Source: Prorocentrum cordatum (Eukaryota > Sar > Dinophyceae > Prorocentrales > Prorocentraceae). Taken from it: a stretch of DNA of 64,000 nucleotides. Each line of letters opens with the position of its first letter. The stretch's first letter is position 1. The position numbers and the translations under genes were made by a program. Positions 39,776-50,470 of this stretch are shown here, piece by piece. Location of the stretch: NCBI GenBank assembly GCA_963575745.1, contig CAUYUJ010000902.1:43868-107867 (forward strand), given 5' to 3'. The notes under the pieces were generated by a model. The model was not told the origin of the DNA and did no database searches. It saw only the letters and a program-made list of their open reading frames with translations.

Positions 39776-40858
39776 ATAACATTAAAGAAAAAGTGATATC
39801 CAACGGGCGCAAAATGTCCGCGCACGCCCACCCCGCGCGCGCGCGCCGGCCCGCGCGCGAAGCAGCGCGCTCGTAAACCTTCCACGAAGGACGCGCGCCT
39901 GGATGCGCGCGCTGGGCTTCATCGACCAAAGCCGCTGGCCAAGGAGGTCCGTTGAAATGCGCAACCGCGGCGGGGGCGGCGCGCCGGCCCCCGCGCGGCG
40001 GCCCCCCCCGGGAAACGTCGGGCCCGGCGTTGGCCAGTCCAGAGGAAGTCTCGGGTTGGCCTTCTCCTCCTCCTCCGCCCCTTAACCCTCCCTTCTCATC
40101 CTCATCCTCGCCCGTCCTCCTCCGAGGCCGTCGGAGAAGCCGTCGGGGACAGCCCGGGAAGGGCGAGGCGGGGAAGGGCGAGATGGGCGGGGCAGGGAGG
40201 GGGGCCAGGAGGGGGGACGGGAAGGGGGGGGGCCCATCGATGTGCCCACTAATAATTGGAGCGCGAACCCCCTGTAAAAAACAACGCAAGCAGCCATGGA
40301 ATCTTCCTGGGCGCAAATTGTCATCCCCAGGACGGGCCCCGAACAAGGTTCCCGAAGGTAGTGGTCACTCCCCACTCGCGGTCACAGCGCGATAACTGCT
40401 GCCCGCGCAGTCGCGCGCCGCGCCGTTACGTCATGTCGCCCGCAGGAGCGAATGCAAATGCCGAAATAATCGCCAGCCGATCTAGGCTGCAACAGCACGC
40501 GCACTGCATGGGTTACTTCATTGCGGTTGCTCGCGGGCCTGAGCGCATGTGACCACAGTCGGGGCGTGACTGTTGGGGTGTGACTACTATTGGGGTGCGA
40601 TCACTATCGGGCGCGCGCGCGCGACAAACCCGGTGAACTGGTTTCAGCCGCCGCGCGGCGCCATGGCCTGGGGGTCGCGCGCCGCCAGCAGGCGGGGTGC
40701 TCAACGTCGAAACCGAAATGTTAATCAAGGAGAACAGCATCGTTTTCACACTGGGCAACGCGCTGCTCAATAACACGAAAGTAGCCTGGCTTGTGATCTC
40801 GAGAAGGAGCCATTAGTATGTATAATACTGAGAATAATAATAATAATAATTAGTAAAT
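39776..40858. other. Very GC-rich stretch, no gene
   Basis: GCGCGCGCGC-rich at 39815-39870 and 40610-40690, CT-rich at 40060-40120, otherwise unremarkable. No supported coding sequence. Confidence 0.5.
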
Positions 40859-40859
40859 G

Positions 40860-41045
40860 GATTTGATATATATATATATACATATACATATATATATAAA
40901 AATGTTACAACATATATACATATATATATGTGTGTAGACATATTGATATATATACACATATATACATATATACATATATATATATATGGATTACTATATA
41001 TACTGTTATGTTATACACATATATATAATGTTTTATTATTACTAT
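40860..41045. repeat. TA/ATAC microsatellite
   Basis: About 185 bp of ATATAT and ACATATAT words, the most AT-rich block in the window. Confidence 0.95.
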
Positions 41046-41204
41046 TACCTAACAGCGAAGACTGATAGGTTTCTAATGATCTCAAGAAATATACTCCACA
41101 GAACGGGGTCTGGGCAGATGCCGGACGGGTGCCGCGGGAATCCAGGGACTGCCGCGGGAATCTGGGGACTCCCCATTTTCACTGCCAGGAGCCACATGTT
41201 GACC

Positions 41205-41618
41205 GCCCGGAGCCAACAAAACACCACTCCCAGGCCACGTTTTGAATGCCCGGAGCCAACTGTAGGCCACTTCGTGTTCTTCGTGCTCCCAGAACACCAC
41301 TCCCAAGCCACATTTTGAATGCCTGGAGCCAACTATAGGCCACTTCGTGTTCTTCGTCTTTCCAGAACACCATTCCCAGGCCACATTTTAAATGCCCGGA
41401 GCCAACTGTAAACCATTTCGTGTTCTTCGTGTTCCCGGAACACCACTCCAAGCTAATCTTGAATGCCCGGAGCCAAGTGTAAGCCACTTCGTGTTCTTCG
41501 TGTTCCCGGAACACCACTCCTGCACCATATGTTGATTGCCCGGAGCCAACGATGGGCCACTTCGTGATCTTCGTGTTCCCAGAACACCAAATCCTGTGCC
41601 ATATTTTGAATGCCCGAG
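41205..41618 (+). repeat. 73-bp tandem repeat, five to six units
   Basis: GGAGCCAAC recurs at 41252, 41325, 41398, 41469 and 41542 (period 71-73 bp). Each unit carries GGCCACTTCGTGTTCTTCGT, CCAGAACACCACTCCCA and CCACATTTTGAATGCCC. A shortened unit lies at about 41208. The minus frame 41179-41907 is repeat-derived. Confidence 0.9.
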
Positions 41619-41619
41619 T

Positions 41620-42425
41620 TGAGGCAGGCTGAGGCAGAGGCAGGCTGAAGCCGAGGACGGCTGAGGCTGAGGCTGACACACGCCGAGGCAGGCTGAGGCT
41701 GAGGCCGAGGCCGGCTGAGGCTGAGGCAGGCCGAGGCTGAGGCTGACGCAAGCTGAGGCCGAAGCAGGCTGAGGCTGAGGCGCTGAGGCTGAGGCTGAGG
41801 CAGGCTGAGGCAAGCTGAGGCAGGCTGGGGACGAGGCAGGCTGAGGCTGAGGCTGAAGCTGAGCCTGAGCCTGAGGCCGAGGCAGGCTGAGGCTGAGGCC
41901 AAGGCAAGCCGAGACAGGCTGAGGCTGAGGCTGAGGCTGATGCTGAAGCAGGCTGAGGCTGAGACAGGCTGGGGCTGAGGCTGAGGCAGGCTGAGGCTGA
42001 GGCAGGCTGAGGCTAAGGCCGAGGCAGGCTCAGGCCGAGATTGGCTGAGGCTGAGACTGAGACTGAGGCTGAGACTGAGGCCGAGGCAGGCCGAAGCTGA
42101 GACAAGGCGAGGCTGAATGGGGGGGAGGGAAGGGGGGGGGGAGGGGAGGCTGAAGCAGGTTGAGGCCGAGGCAGGCTGAGGCCGAGGCAGGCTGAGGCTG
42201 AGGCTGAGGCAAGCCGAGGCAGGCTGGGGCTGAGGCTGAGGCCGAGGCTGAGCTGAGGCAGGCTGAGGCTGAGGCAGGCTCAGGCTGAGGCTGACGCAGG
42301 CTGAAGCCGAGGCAGGCTGAGGCTGAGGCTGAGGCAGTCTGAGGCTGAGGCCGAGGCAGGCTGAGGCTGAGGCTGAGGCAAACCGACGCAGGCTGAGGCT
42401 GAGGCTGAAACTGAGGCAGGTTGAG
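41620..42425 (+). repeat. GAGGCT/GAGGCAGGCT hexamer array
   Basis: About 800 bp of GAGGCTGAGGCTGAGGCAGG words. Poly(Ser-Ala, Pro-Gln) frames on the minus strand are compositional. Confidence 0.95.
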
Positions 42426-42525
42426 GCATCCGTAGGAATCCCTGGGAATCCTTAGGAAGCCGTAGGCATAGTTAAGCATCCTCAGGAATCCTTAGGAATC
42501 CTTAGGATTCCATTGGATCCTAAGG
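42426..42525 (+). repeat. AGGAATCCTT repeat
   Basis: AGGAATCCTTAGGAATCC words, palindromic and about 10-bp period. Confidence 0.75.
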
Positions 42526-42685
42526 CCGTTGCCACTGCGACTGTTATTGCGAAAGCGACTGCGACTGCGAGAACAGCAGAATCTTGAGGGGAATGCTTTC
42601 AGATATGCTTATACACATCGCTGTTAGGTTGTTTTGCCGGGATACTTTTTTGCATTCTTACTTGTTGACCCAAAAACGCTCCATC

Positions 42686-43520
42686 TCACACACTTTCCAA
42701 CTTCAAATTCTGCCGCGCTTGTTGATGCAAGCGGTAAAACTTCGAAAACACAATAACGATCACGACGCTACCGTCGGAGAGCGCCTCGCCGCGCTGCATA
42801 ATCATCTCCTTCTTGGCACAATCCAGATCGAGGCACCGCTGCAGCTTGACCCGTTGAATTTCAGCTCGAGGCTCCTCTCCCGCCTCCTGCAGCTGGATGA
42901 TCCTCTGCCGACGGCGCAGCGAACCACCTTCAGCATCGCGCATCCTGGTGGGCACCTGGTCCAAATGACGAACTTCGAGCACGAGATTCTGGGTCGCGGC
43001 CATGAGAAATGCGATGTGCGCTTCGAGGTGATAGAAAATTGGTGCCGAGTCAGATGGCATCCGCTCCCTCAGGAACTCCTCAGGTAGCTCGAGGCGGTTG
43101 ACGTACTCCTCGAGGGTCTTGTTAGCCGTCCACGCGACGCACCCTCTGCGCCGTTTTGCCTCTGCGGTCGCCGATATTGTTGCTCAAGCCCGCCATCTTC
43201 TCATCTCTCTGCTTCTCGGCCTCGGATGGAAGGGCCTCCTCGTCGGTGCCCCCCCTGGCCATGTATCCCGCGACGTCGATGTCGCTGCCATCGCGCGCGA
43301 AGATGCCTCGGCCTCTGGATTCAAGGCGGCCCAAGTCCACGGGAAACGGATTGCGCGCGTTGGTGGCCCTGCGCTGCTCGTCGCGCAGCCCCCCGTCGAC
43401 CTCCGCACATCCCGCGCCGTCCACGCCCATGGTATCTTGCAAGCCCGAATCGGGGCGAGCCTCCCCCATGGTCTTCTGGGAGAAATCTCGGTTGCTCTCG
43501 CGCATCTCGCCTGCTCCTTG
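42686..43520 (-). CDS. Unrecognised coiled-coil-like protein, one frame change
   Basis: I do not recognise the family. Within the frame 44138-43122, about 43520-43122 looks protein-like (RGGTDEEALPSEAEKQRDEK, NNIGDRRGKTAQRVR). Near 43125 it passes with a frame change to AWTANKTLEEYVNRLELPEE, FLRERMPSDSAPIFYHLEAH, FLMAATQNLVLEVRHLDQ and the charged RRRQRIIQLQEAGEEPRAEI, stopping at 42686. Heptad-like charged segments suggest a coiled coil. It lies directly 3' of the Ty1/copia RNase H on the same strand, so it might be a post-pol part of that element, another element or a host gene. The frame change suggests decay. Confidence 0.4.
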
Positions 43521-44059
43521 TTCTTCTAGAAGGTCGCGATAGAGAGACGTGCAGGGGTGATCTTCAGGGGGGGCCGCTGGCGCTGAGCTGCGGGGGGCAG
43601 CCCAGGGGTCGTCGGCCGATCGGCCTGAGCCGCCGCCCATCTTGTCATCGTAGTCCTCGCAGTCGTGGATGGCGTCGTCCATGGTGTCGCCGTCGAAATC
43701 GACTGGATCAACCTGGTCTCCTCCGGAAACGCGCTGGTCGTCGAGTAGATGCACCAGAGGCCCAGGCGCCGCGCCCCCGGGCGGCGCGGCCCCGCGGGCA
43801 AGGGACATCCAAGCCACAAAACCAAAATCGCAAGCGGCGCGTCGTGACAACGTGCTAACACATCCACTGCGCGAGGAGGCAACACAGAAAACCACGCATC
43901 GAGACGGATGAGTCCGCAGCAGGCCGGGTAGAAGAGATGGGGCGTTTCGGAGACACACGAGAGGAGGTAGCGTTCGACTGGGAATTCCCATTCGAAACGT
44001 TCGGTGTCGGATTACGTTGCCAGTAGCCGATCGATGCGCTTTCCTGCTTTCCACCCCCT
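43521..44059. other. Region between copia RNase H and the coiled-coil frame
   Basis: The minus frame stays open but becomes Pro/Gly/Ala-rich and acidic (DFDGDTMDDAIHDCEDYDD). No LTR, polypurine tract or terminal repeat could be identified. Confidence 0.3.
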
Positions 44060-44745
44060 TCATATCCCCAGTAATGCGTAATTTAACCGTCTGTATAGGT
44101 TGCGGCAGGAGGTGAACGTTCCCTTTCAACTTCGCCAAACAGTCCGCACGGTTAAGTTCGCGCGGGTACCAGCGACGCAGACCGCCGAGCTTCCAAGGAA
44201 TCCCGAATCATTGCAATTTCTGAGGCAGCTTGCTTCTCGGACGAGGCGAACTGCTCCCGATTGATACAGTCGTGCAGGGATGTCGCGTCGGTCATGGCGA
44301 TCGCATCCAGGTCGGGCTTTTGCTCCATAGTAGTCGCAATTCGGATTTCTCTGTTAATAGCGCGTCGATCTCGGAGCTCGCATCGGTAATCCTCAATGGT
44401 CACGAAGTAGCCCACTCGGCCTCTGCGGGCCAAACCCACGGACATTGCATTCGCCTCCACCACCAAAGTAGAGCTCCCAGCATGCTCAGTCTTGTGGGGA
44501 TGCCATGTAAGAATACTGACAGCAGCCTCCTTTCCCACCAAGAGATGTCTGCCCGCGGCACAGGTCATGTCGCCTGTCTGAGAGCGACCTTGTCCCGCGC
44601 CCTTCAGGCCCACTCCTGATGCGCACAAGGGCAACTGGGCGAAGACGAGAAAAGGGCACGGATTTGATGGCGATAGTGGCATTGGCGTCCTTGAGGCGCC
44701 GCAGCACAGCATTTGCCTCAGCGAGGTCCTGCACCCTGGAGTTGG
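44060..44745 (-). pseudogene. Copia RNase H
   Basis: MQDLAEANAVLRRLKD (44734) leads in. After a frame change, KGAGQGRSQTGDMTCAA, AVSILTWHPHKTEHAGSSTL and VVEANAMSVGL (Glu codon near 44457) appear, then AIAMTDATSLHDCI (Asp codon near 44289) and EKQAASEIAMIRDSLEA. A further frame change gives RRWYPRELNRADCLAKLKGN (44180-44110), the WVP ... NPADxLTKLxG end of copia RNase H. The first Asp (expected before the GLKG segment) is not seen. Confidence 0.8.
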
Positions 44746-44959
44746 GCAGAGCGCTGCTCAGAAGATGCGCCCCACGAGCCGTTGGGCACGCCTTCTCGGC
44801 ATGCCCAATCGAGTTCCCCTACACAGACCGCGCATGGCCGTGATCTCCTCTGGCGCAGCGGGTAGCTCGGGGTTGTTGCGGCGCCTCCGTGGGAGACTGA
44901 TAGGTCGAACTCGTTCTGCGAGATACCGCACCGTGAAAATTGCGAGGTCGATGCTTTTC

Positions 44960-45700
44960 CGGTGCCGCAAAGTGCGCCCACCGTGCTCAGTGGCGCCCTC
45001 CATGCGCTCAGTCAATTTTCCGAATGTAAACCGCTTCCGACGGCGAGCAATGACATCGAAAACTATATTTATAGATATGCAATTCCGCCCCCCATCAAAG
45101 CATACGTTTCGATGACAGCAAGACACGGAAATAGCTCAGGGCGTCCATCAAGATTCTCGTACATGAATGAGCACGACGCAGGGTGCCCGAGGATGGCGAG
45201 CGAAGCCATGCTCTTTGAAGGCTGTCAGAAGTCAGAAGACTTCTGCGCCAGCCTGGAGGATCGGTAACAAACCTAAAAACTCTTGCCCGCAGTTCAACCA
45301 CCGGCAATTGGGGCCCTCGCCAAGAATGCCGCCCGCAGGGGGGAGGCAAACAGAGGTTCTTCCCGCTTATTTCTGAGTCCTTGACTAAATGCCGACTCGA
45401 CGTCGCCCACACAACCTTTGGCCTTGATAGCGTCCACAGAAGCACGTCTGATGTTGCAGGCGCAGGCACAACGCGACTCAACGCTGCGATGTCAGGGTCA
45501 GGAAACCGCGGAACAATCCATCGCGGTTTAGCGTCGTGATTCTTTGCGGCAGCAGGATCCTTGAGCCTGTCGTCGTAATCTGATCCGTGATATTTCCATG
45601 TGTCGCGCCATCGAGATGGACAAATTATTTTAGGAAGCGCGCGGTAGGTCTCAGCAGCAGCCGCGCCTCTGTGGACACGCACTGCTTTCGCGCCGTCTGG
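44960..45700 (-). pseudogene. Copia reverse transcriptase (RVT_2), catalytically dead
   Basis: KPRWIVPRFPDPDIAALSRV and VPAPATSDVLL (45529-45440) open the domain. Motif A, VGDVESAFSQGLRN with its Asp, is read in a second frame at about 45405-45360 and runs into EEPLFASP. LRARVFRFVTDPPGWRRSLL (45300-45240) follows in the first frame. In a third frame, YENLDGRPELFPCLAVIET is followed by YALMGGG where the catalytic DD pair is expected (codons TAT and GCT at 45099-45104). RFTFGKLTERM (45000 region) is the downstream FGKW-like motif. Both the lost DD and at least three frame changes make it non-functional. Confidence 0.8.
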
Positions 45701-45966
45701 CCCAGCAGAGCATATGTCGAACCCTTCTTTGTGAAGGCTGTCAGTCAGTCCCATAAAATGCTGCTTAAGAGGATCAAGTCACGGATCGATATCAATTTCA
45801 CACTCGGCCCGTTTTTCTTGATGAAGAACGTCCTCGAGGCGATCAGGCAGGTTGCTTCTGATAGACAGGCAGTGCAGATGTTCTTCAGATCGGGGGCCTT
45901 GTGCGCTCCCAACAAATCATCTGTTACCTGAACATTATGACTGCTGTCCGCGCTGTAGATAACCAG

Positions 45967-46724
45967 TTAGTCTGCGAAATCCGCAGATCGAATATCAGGA
46001 GGTACAATCGCAGTCGGCGCCGGCGGCGGCGGGGACGATGACGCAGCAACGGGCCGAAGCATCCCTGGGCCGCGGGCAGTGGCACTGGAGGTACCCCCCG
46101 GCGCCCCTGCCACAGAAGGATGCCTCCACCCTTGCTCACTCTGCGGTTCGGCAGAGGAGGCAGTGTCTAAACGAGGTCGAACTTGTCGGTCGTCGCTCTG
46201 AAGTGCTGCGCGCGCCAGTCCAGGTTCGTGGTAACTGTCCGTCATTGGTAGTAATCCTGGTTATTCTGGCAGTGGCGGCTGTGGTTCCTGATCGGCATCG
46301 ATTCCGAAGTCGTCGGAGATTTCATCGGCCTCTGCCGCTTCAGGGTCGAGTAAAGGCTCGACCCCGGGGCGCGCGGGATATCCTTCTCTGGCGGCGCCGA
46401 CGTGACGACGAGCTCCACGAGTGCACTCGAAATCAATCTCGAGGTCATGAAGGTGGCGACTGGCGATCTCCATGACTACTCCCATCTTGAGTGGCACTGC
46501 GCATTTGTTCGTTAGACGCACGCCACAGTGCTCCACGCACTACTCCAAGCCCAACCAACAGCAGGTAAAATGATCACGCCAAGTCCAAACCACTTCTCCG
46601 AGCCAACTCGCCCCTGCCTCCAACAAACACGAAATGACCTTCCGCGAAGGTAGGTGGCACGCGGTGTCGGGCACGGAGATCTCGGAGTTCGAGTTCTGCT
46701 ATCCATGGCAGTCCAGGTTTTCAT
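45967..46724 (-). pseudogene. Copia linker between integrase and RT
   Basis: RVGSEKWFGLGVIILP (46630-46580) is the SH3-like segment typical after copia integrase. EIASRHLHDLEIDFECTRGA and AREGYPARPGVEPLLDPEAA follow at 46470-46360. A Pro/Ser-rich spacer (SSSPPPPAPTAIVPPDIRS) lies before RT. Two frame changes. Confidence 0.6.
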
Positions 46725-46739
46725 GGCGGCTCGACGTAG

Positions 46740-47480
46740 CTCTTCCGCTCAGTGGAAATCCTGTACCGGATGCGCAGGCAAGCACTCGGGATCTATGGGA
46801 TCATCGGAAAGCAGAGTCGCTGGTAGACGCTGTGTGAAACCGAAAACAAATTGCATGCGTGAAAAAGAACCACTCCGATTCCGGTAACGGTTCCGAACAG
46901 AGCAGCCCAGCTCCCCCATAGCATGCCATTCGACTGGAGTATCCAGAGCTACCCAATGAACGGCTAAACGGAGCTGTCGTTTCCATTCCTTCCCAGCGCG
47001 TTCCGTTCGACCGTTTTGCCGGGGGGAACGGGCATCAATAGGGCAAAAGGCACACGCCGTTGTTTTGCAGGTTATCGGCAAACTCTCCCTGGAACTCCGC
47101 TCCAGGATCAACTGCGACAACCTCTGGCATGCCAGACACTCGCCCCCATGGACGTACAAATTCCTGCCATGCTACATCCGCTGACCCCCCCTGCCCCCAC
47201 ATGCCCAACTAACTGAAACGCAGTGCCACAAAATATGCTATTGATCTAAAACTGCAATGCATCGTCGAGCGGGCACTTGACCTCGACCAAGTCAACAAAG
47301 AAAACATGGTTGAAGCGATAAGACTTAGGAACAGCATCAGGACAGCGAGCACAGGGCCTTTCGCGCGCATCGCGCTCGTCGCACTTAAAGTCTCTCACTA
47401 CCCAGCGTGCTACCTCAAGCTTAGCATTTTCCCCTTCTCAAGAGTCGAGCGAGGTCTCGATGCCCGGGGAGACCAGAGCG
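46740..47480 (-). pseudogene. Copia integrase with in-frame TAG and frame change
   Basis: DDE-type integrase. LADLQLAHDRSGLPGHRDLA (about 47510-47450) is the pre-integrase H-rich region. ARWVVRDFKCDER and RPCARCPDAVPKSYRF carry the Cys pair; FNHVFFVDLVEV holds the first catalytic Asp (codon 47291-47293). TAG then replaces a residue after DDALQF. VVAVDPGAEFQGEF holds the second Asp, and after a frame change near 47040 IDARSPRQNGRTERAGKEWK holds the catalytic Glu (47001-47003). RNRYRNRSGSFSRMQFVFG and LPATLLSDDPIDPE follow. All three DDE residues survive, but in different frames. Confidence 0.8.
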
Positions 47481-47888
47481 GTCATGAGCAAGTTGGAGGT
47501 CGGCCAGCTGACCGGCACCAGGTGCCCAGTCAGGGTGAGCAGGTACCCCATCATCGCCATCAGGTTCGGCGCTGGAATCGCCAACAAGGATGTACGCAGG
47601 CCCCCCTTTCTTCAGGAACTGCTCCCAAACGAAGACTGAGGATGGCACTGTCCACTGAGATTGCCAGCTCGATCTGTTTAACATGTTGATAAGGAACCGT
47701 TGCAATGCGGTCCCCATCGAGCTCCGAAGATGAAGTGTAGGCACCACTGGTGGTCTGCCACACAATCACTCGTCATTCTCCTCTGGTCGCCTCAGCCGCT
47801 TCGACCGAGTCCCGCGGAGTGGCGGACTGCCAAGAAGCACATAGCATTCCTCCAAGCACAGCCATCTGTTTACCAAATACTGGACCAT

Positions 47889-48532
47889 TCAGACGTACAC
47901 TGGTACCATTTGGAAAAATGAATTGCCCAACCTGGCTGAGGGCAGACTACGCATTGCCAGCAACGCGCCAGCGACAATCATGCCAGCGGCAGCCTCGCGG
48001 TAAAAGAGGGCACGGCCAATCCATGTCTTGTCCACTGAGAAGACAGAGGACGGTTCCGACCAGGCATCCTGACTAAATTCGGCAGGACCATCTGAGTAGA
48101 CAACCTCCGTCAACCGCTCGCTGGCAAAAGCATCTGCAGATGGGGAGCCGACAGAATCGGTTGGATTGAAGAGGGCGCGACAGGGTTCCTCATGCACTCG
48201 GACATGTACCCTGCGACCATTAAAAACATATTCTGCCCACGAATCCATCAGACGTCGCGCGCCTCCACGACCGCCTCAAAACCGCCTCCGTCCACGATGT
48301 TCCCGCGCATCTCGCGCTCGGCCGTGCGCGTGGCCAAGCGACAGAGTTGTTGACAGGACACTGGGTCGCCCGACTCGCGGGCCCTCATGCACCACTCGCA
48401 GTACTGGAAGTCCATCTCGTAGTAGATCTCCTTAAGTGCGCAGCCCGCAAACCTCCCGAACGTCGCTCGTTCCACGCGGTCTGGGACGCCCGTGCTGATG
48501 AAGCCGTCGATCGAGGGCCTCGCCCAGCGCAT
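47889..48532 (-). pseudogene. Copia inter-domain region (GRF-like and basic segments)
   Basis: ALKEIYYEMDFQYCEWCMRA and VSCQQLCRLATRTAERE (48532-48248) have the YxxWxxR pattern of the GRF-adjacent segment in dinoflagellate copia polyproteins. RRVHVRVHEEPCRALFNPTD and KTWIGRALF (48248-47960) follow in another frame. Function is unknown; assignment is by position and resemblance. Between 48535 and 49150 only short Arg/Ala-rich frames are seen. Confidence 0.4.
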
Positions 48533-49149
48533 CTGGCAGTCGTCGCACGTCTACCGCGCGGTCTCGTTGTTGCCCCGATGGCGCGCGGCCTTCTCGGGAT
48601 GCGCGCACGGGGCCTGGTCGGCCCCCCTGGCATTCCTGCCCGCCGCGAGCCGCCCCCCGCTGCTGATCTTCAGAACTCGGGGGAAAGGTCGCGGGTCGCG
48701 AGGCCGTTGCGCGGACGACGCCGCCTCCCGACCCTGGCCCCCGGCGCCCCCGAGCAGGTTCTTACAGGCGCCCGCCCCGACGCGGACCTCCGCGCGGCGC
48801 TTCGTGATTCATGGCCACGCGGTCCGAAATTGAGAACAGCTTCAGACAGAGCTGCTTCCATATCCACGCCTGCCCCCCCAGGGTCATCGCGAGCTGACTG
48901 GACCTGGTCGGGGGTTCTGGCCGCGGCCCCTTCTTGGCGAGGATGCGCCCCGCGCGGTTCAACGTCGCACGGGGCGTCGGGAGAGTAGAGAGCTGACCAA
49001 AACAGATTCGAGCCGAGGGCGCCTGCGGATTCACGTGGAACGCGGCGCCCTCAGGCTCGACGACTCGGCAGCGCCCCCGAGCACTGGGAGAGACTGTTAT
49101 GATGTTCCTCTTCCTCTGCCAACCTCCCCCGGGCATATAGAAAAAATGT

Positions 49150-49660
49150 TCGCGATGCGTTTGCCGACCGCTACCTCGCGCGCCCTCGACTGGCTGCCGT
49201 CGAGCGCCTCCCAAGCGACACGCCCGCCCGGCAAGTCAAGAACCACGCCGAGCTTTCTGAGCATCTCCACTGGAAGTAGCAAGGGCACAGCACAAGCAAC
49301 CAGATGCACCGCAAGAGTACCGCAATTCTTGGCCACGGCAATAAGTGCAAAGTCCAGCTGTAGAGAACTTAGCATATCCTCCGAGGCCAATGGCGCCCAT
49401 TTTCCAGAGTAGGTATCTGCGTGGGCTTGAGACCGCATGTATCTCCTGGATAGTTCACCATGTTATCGAACTGACCTTTGCCACATACCCCATGCTGAGC
49501 TCCAGTGCCCACCAGACCGAAGCCCATCTGAACCTGAAGTCCAAGGAAAACCTGATCTCCAATGTCGGCAGCAGCAAAGATATGAAAGGTGAAAGAATTG
49601 ACTCCAGGCTGGATCGTAGGCCCCCGTTGACAAACGTCGTGCAAAGCATCGTCTGCTTCG
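49150..49660 (-). pseudogene. Copia protease with lost catalytic Asp
   Basis: Aspartic protease that would process the polyprotein. MGFGLVGTGAQHGVCGKGQF (from 49530) is the active-site loop, but DTG reads GTG: codon GGC at 49507-49509 where GAC/GAT is expected, a single transition. LKPTQIPTLENG follows in the same frame. After a frame change near 49380, the second half reads AVPLLLPVEMLRKLGVVLDL and PGGRVAWEALDG (49290-49190), the usual PLLLPxxxLRxLGxxxDLP end of this protease. Confidence 0.65.
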
Positions 49661-49839
49661 AGGGGAACTGCCTGGGAACCGCCGAAGGCTGCTTGTCGCT
49701 CGCGTCGTCGCTCGTCTGCCTCGCTCGCACGGTCTCGAGCCCTTTCCCGCATCGGGCACATTTCGACCGACACATACTTTTGGTCCACCGCTGCGGTCGG
49801 ACATGTCCAGTACGTTTCCATCGGCGTTCCCCCTCTCGG

Positions 49840-50043
49840 GGGCCTTCGGACTTCCCCTCTTGGGGGGGGGTACCGTCTGGAAAAGCCTCGCCCAAGCTTC
49901 CGCGCGCGTAGGTGTTGCCGTACCTGGCTGTAGTAAGCATGGGCGGCGACGGCCCCATCCTCTTCTAGAACCACGTCGTCGGGCAACTCCCCAGCTACGA
50001 AGAGCGCATCGTCGTCGCCCATGCACTTCATGGCCTCAGTCAT
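49840..50043 (-). pseudogene. Copia gag C-terminal region
   Basis: DDALFVAGELPDDVVLEEDG, AYYSQVRQHLRARKLGRGF read from 50043 down to about 49880, just upstream of the protease in the same frame. The zinc knuckle expected after RGF is not clear (only scattered CPT and EMCPMRER). Confidence 0.45.
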
Positions 50044-50225
50044 GATCTCGACTTACTCATAGGACTCGTGCACACTAAGCCAAGACCGTTGCGTAAGAAT
50101 ACATTGGGCATCCTATCGAGACTTCTGGCTAGGTCATGCGCATCTCGAGTTCTCGGGAAATCACGCTCTTACGCGCGATACAATGGACCAGGGATTCATC
50201 TCGCTACGCCTGGCGCCGTCCGACC

Positions 50226-50470
50226 CTAGAAAATCTCTCGGAAGCCTTTGACAAAAGCCTTCTTGTCATGTTCCACCGCAACCTGCACGCCGTTCTCTGC
50301 AGACAGCTGGTCCTCGGTGAGTTCGCTAACGTTGACATTGAAGTCGTCTCCGGCAGTGGCGAGCCACATCTGCAGCCCCTGCCCACGAGGGGCTCGCCGA
50401 GCATCCGGATCTTGCCCACCCAAACGGGGAGGTAGGTCTTTCGGTATCTCTGGGGCCTCCGAATGTTCAG
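50226..50470 (-). pseudogene. Copia gag-like fragment
   Basis: KDLPPRLGGQDPDARRAP, QGLQMWLATAGDD and VSELTEDQLSAENGVQVAVE (50460-50226) match the general shape of dinoflagellate copia gag (PPxWDGxDP ... LRxW ... LxTEDGVxxV). The capsid-like role is inferred. The frame ends at 50226; beyond this, gag sequence continues only in fragments. Confidence 0.45.

Larger units (their letters stand above)
44060..50470 (-). mobile_element. Ty1/copia retrotransposon, near full length, inactivated
   Basis: On the minus strand the order is gag, protease, an extra GRF-like/linker region, integrase, linker, reverse transcriptase, RNase H. This is the Ty1/copia order (integrase before RT). Motifs in every part are legible, but the reading frame changes many times and an in-frame TAG lies in integrase. 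No LTRs were recognised at either edge, so the true borders are unknown. Sequence is less GC-biased than flanking repeats. The element can no longer encode a polyprotein. Confidence 0.85.
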
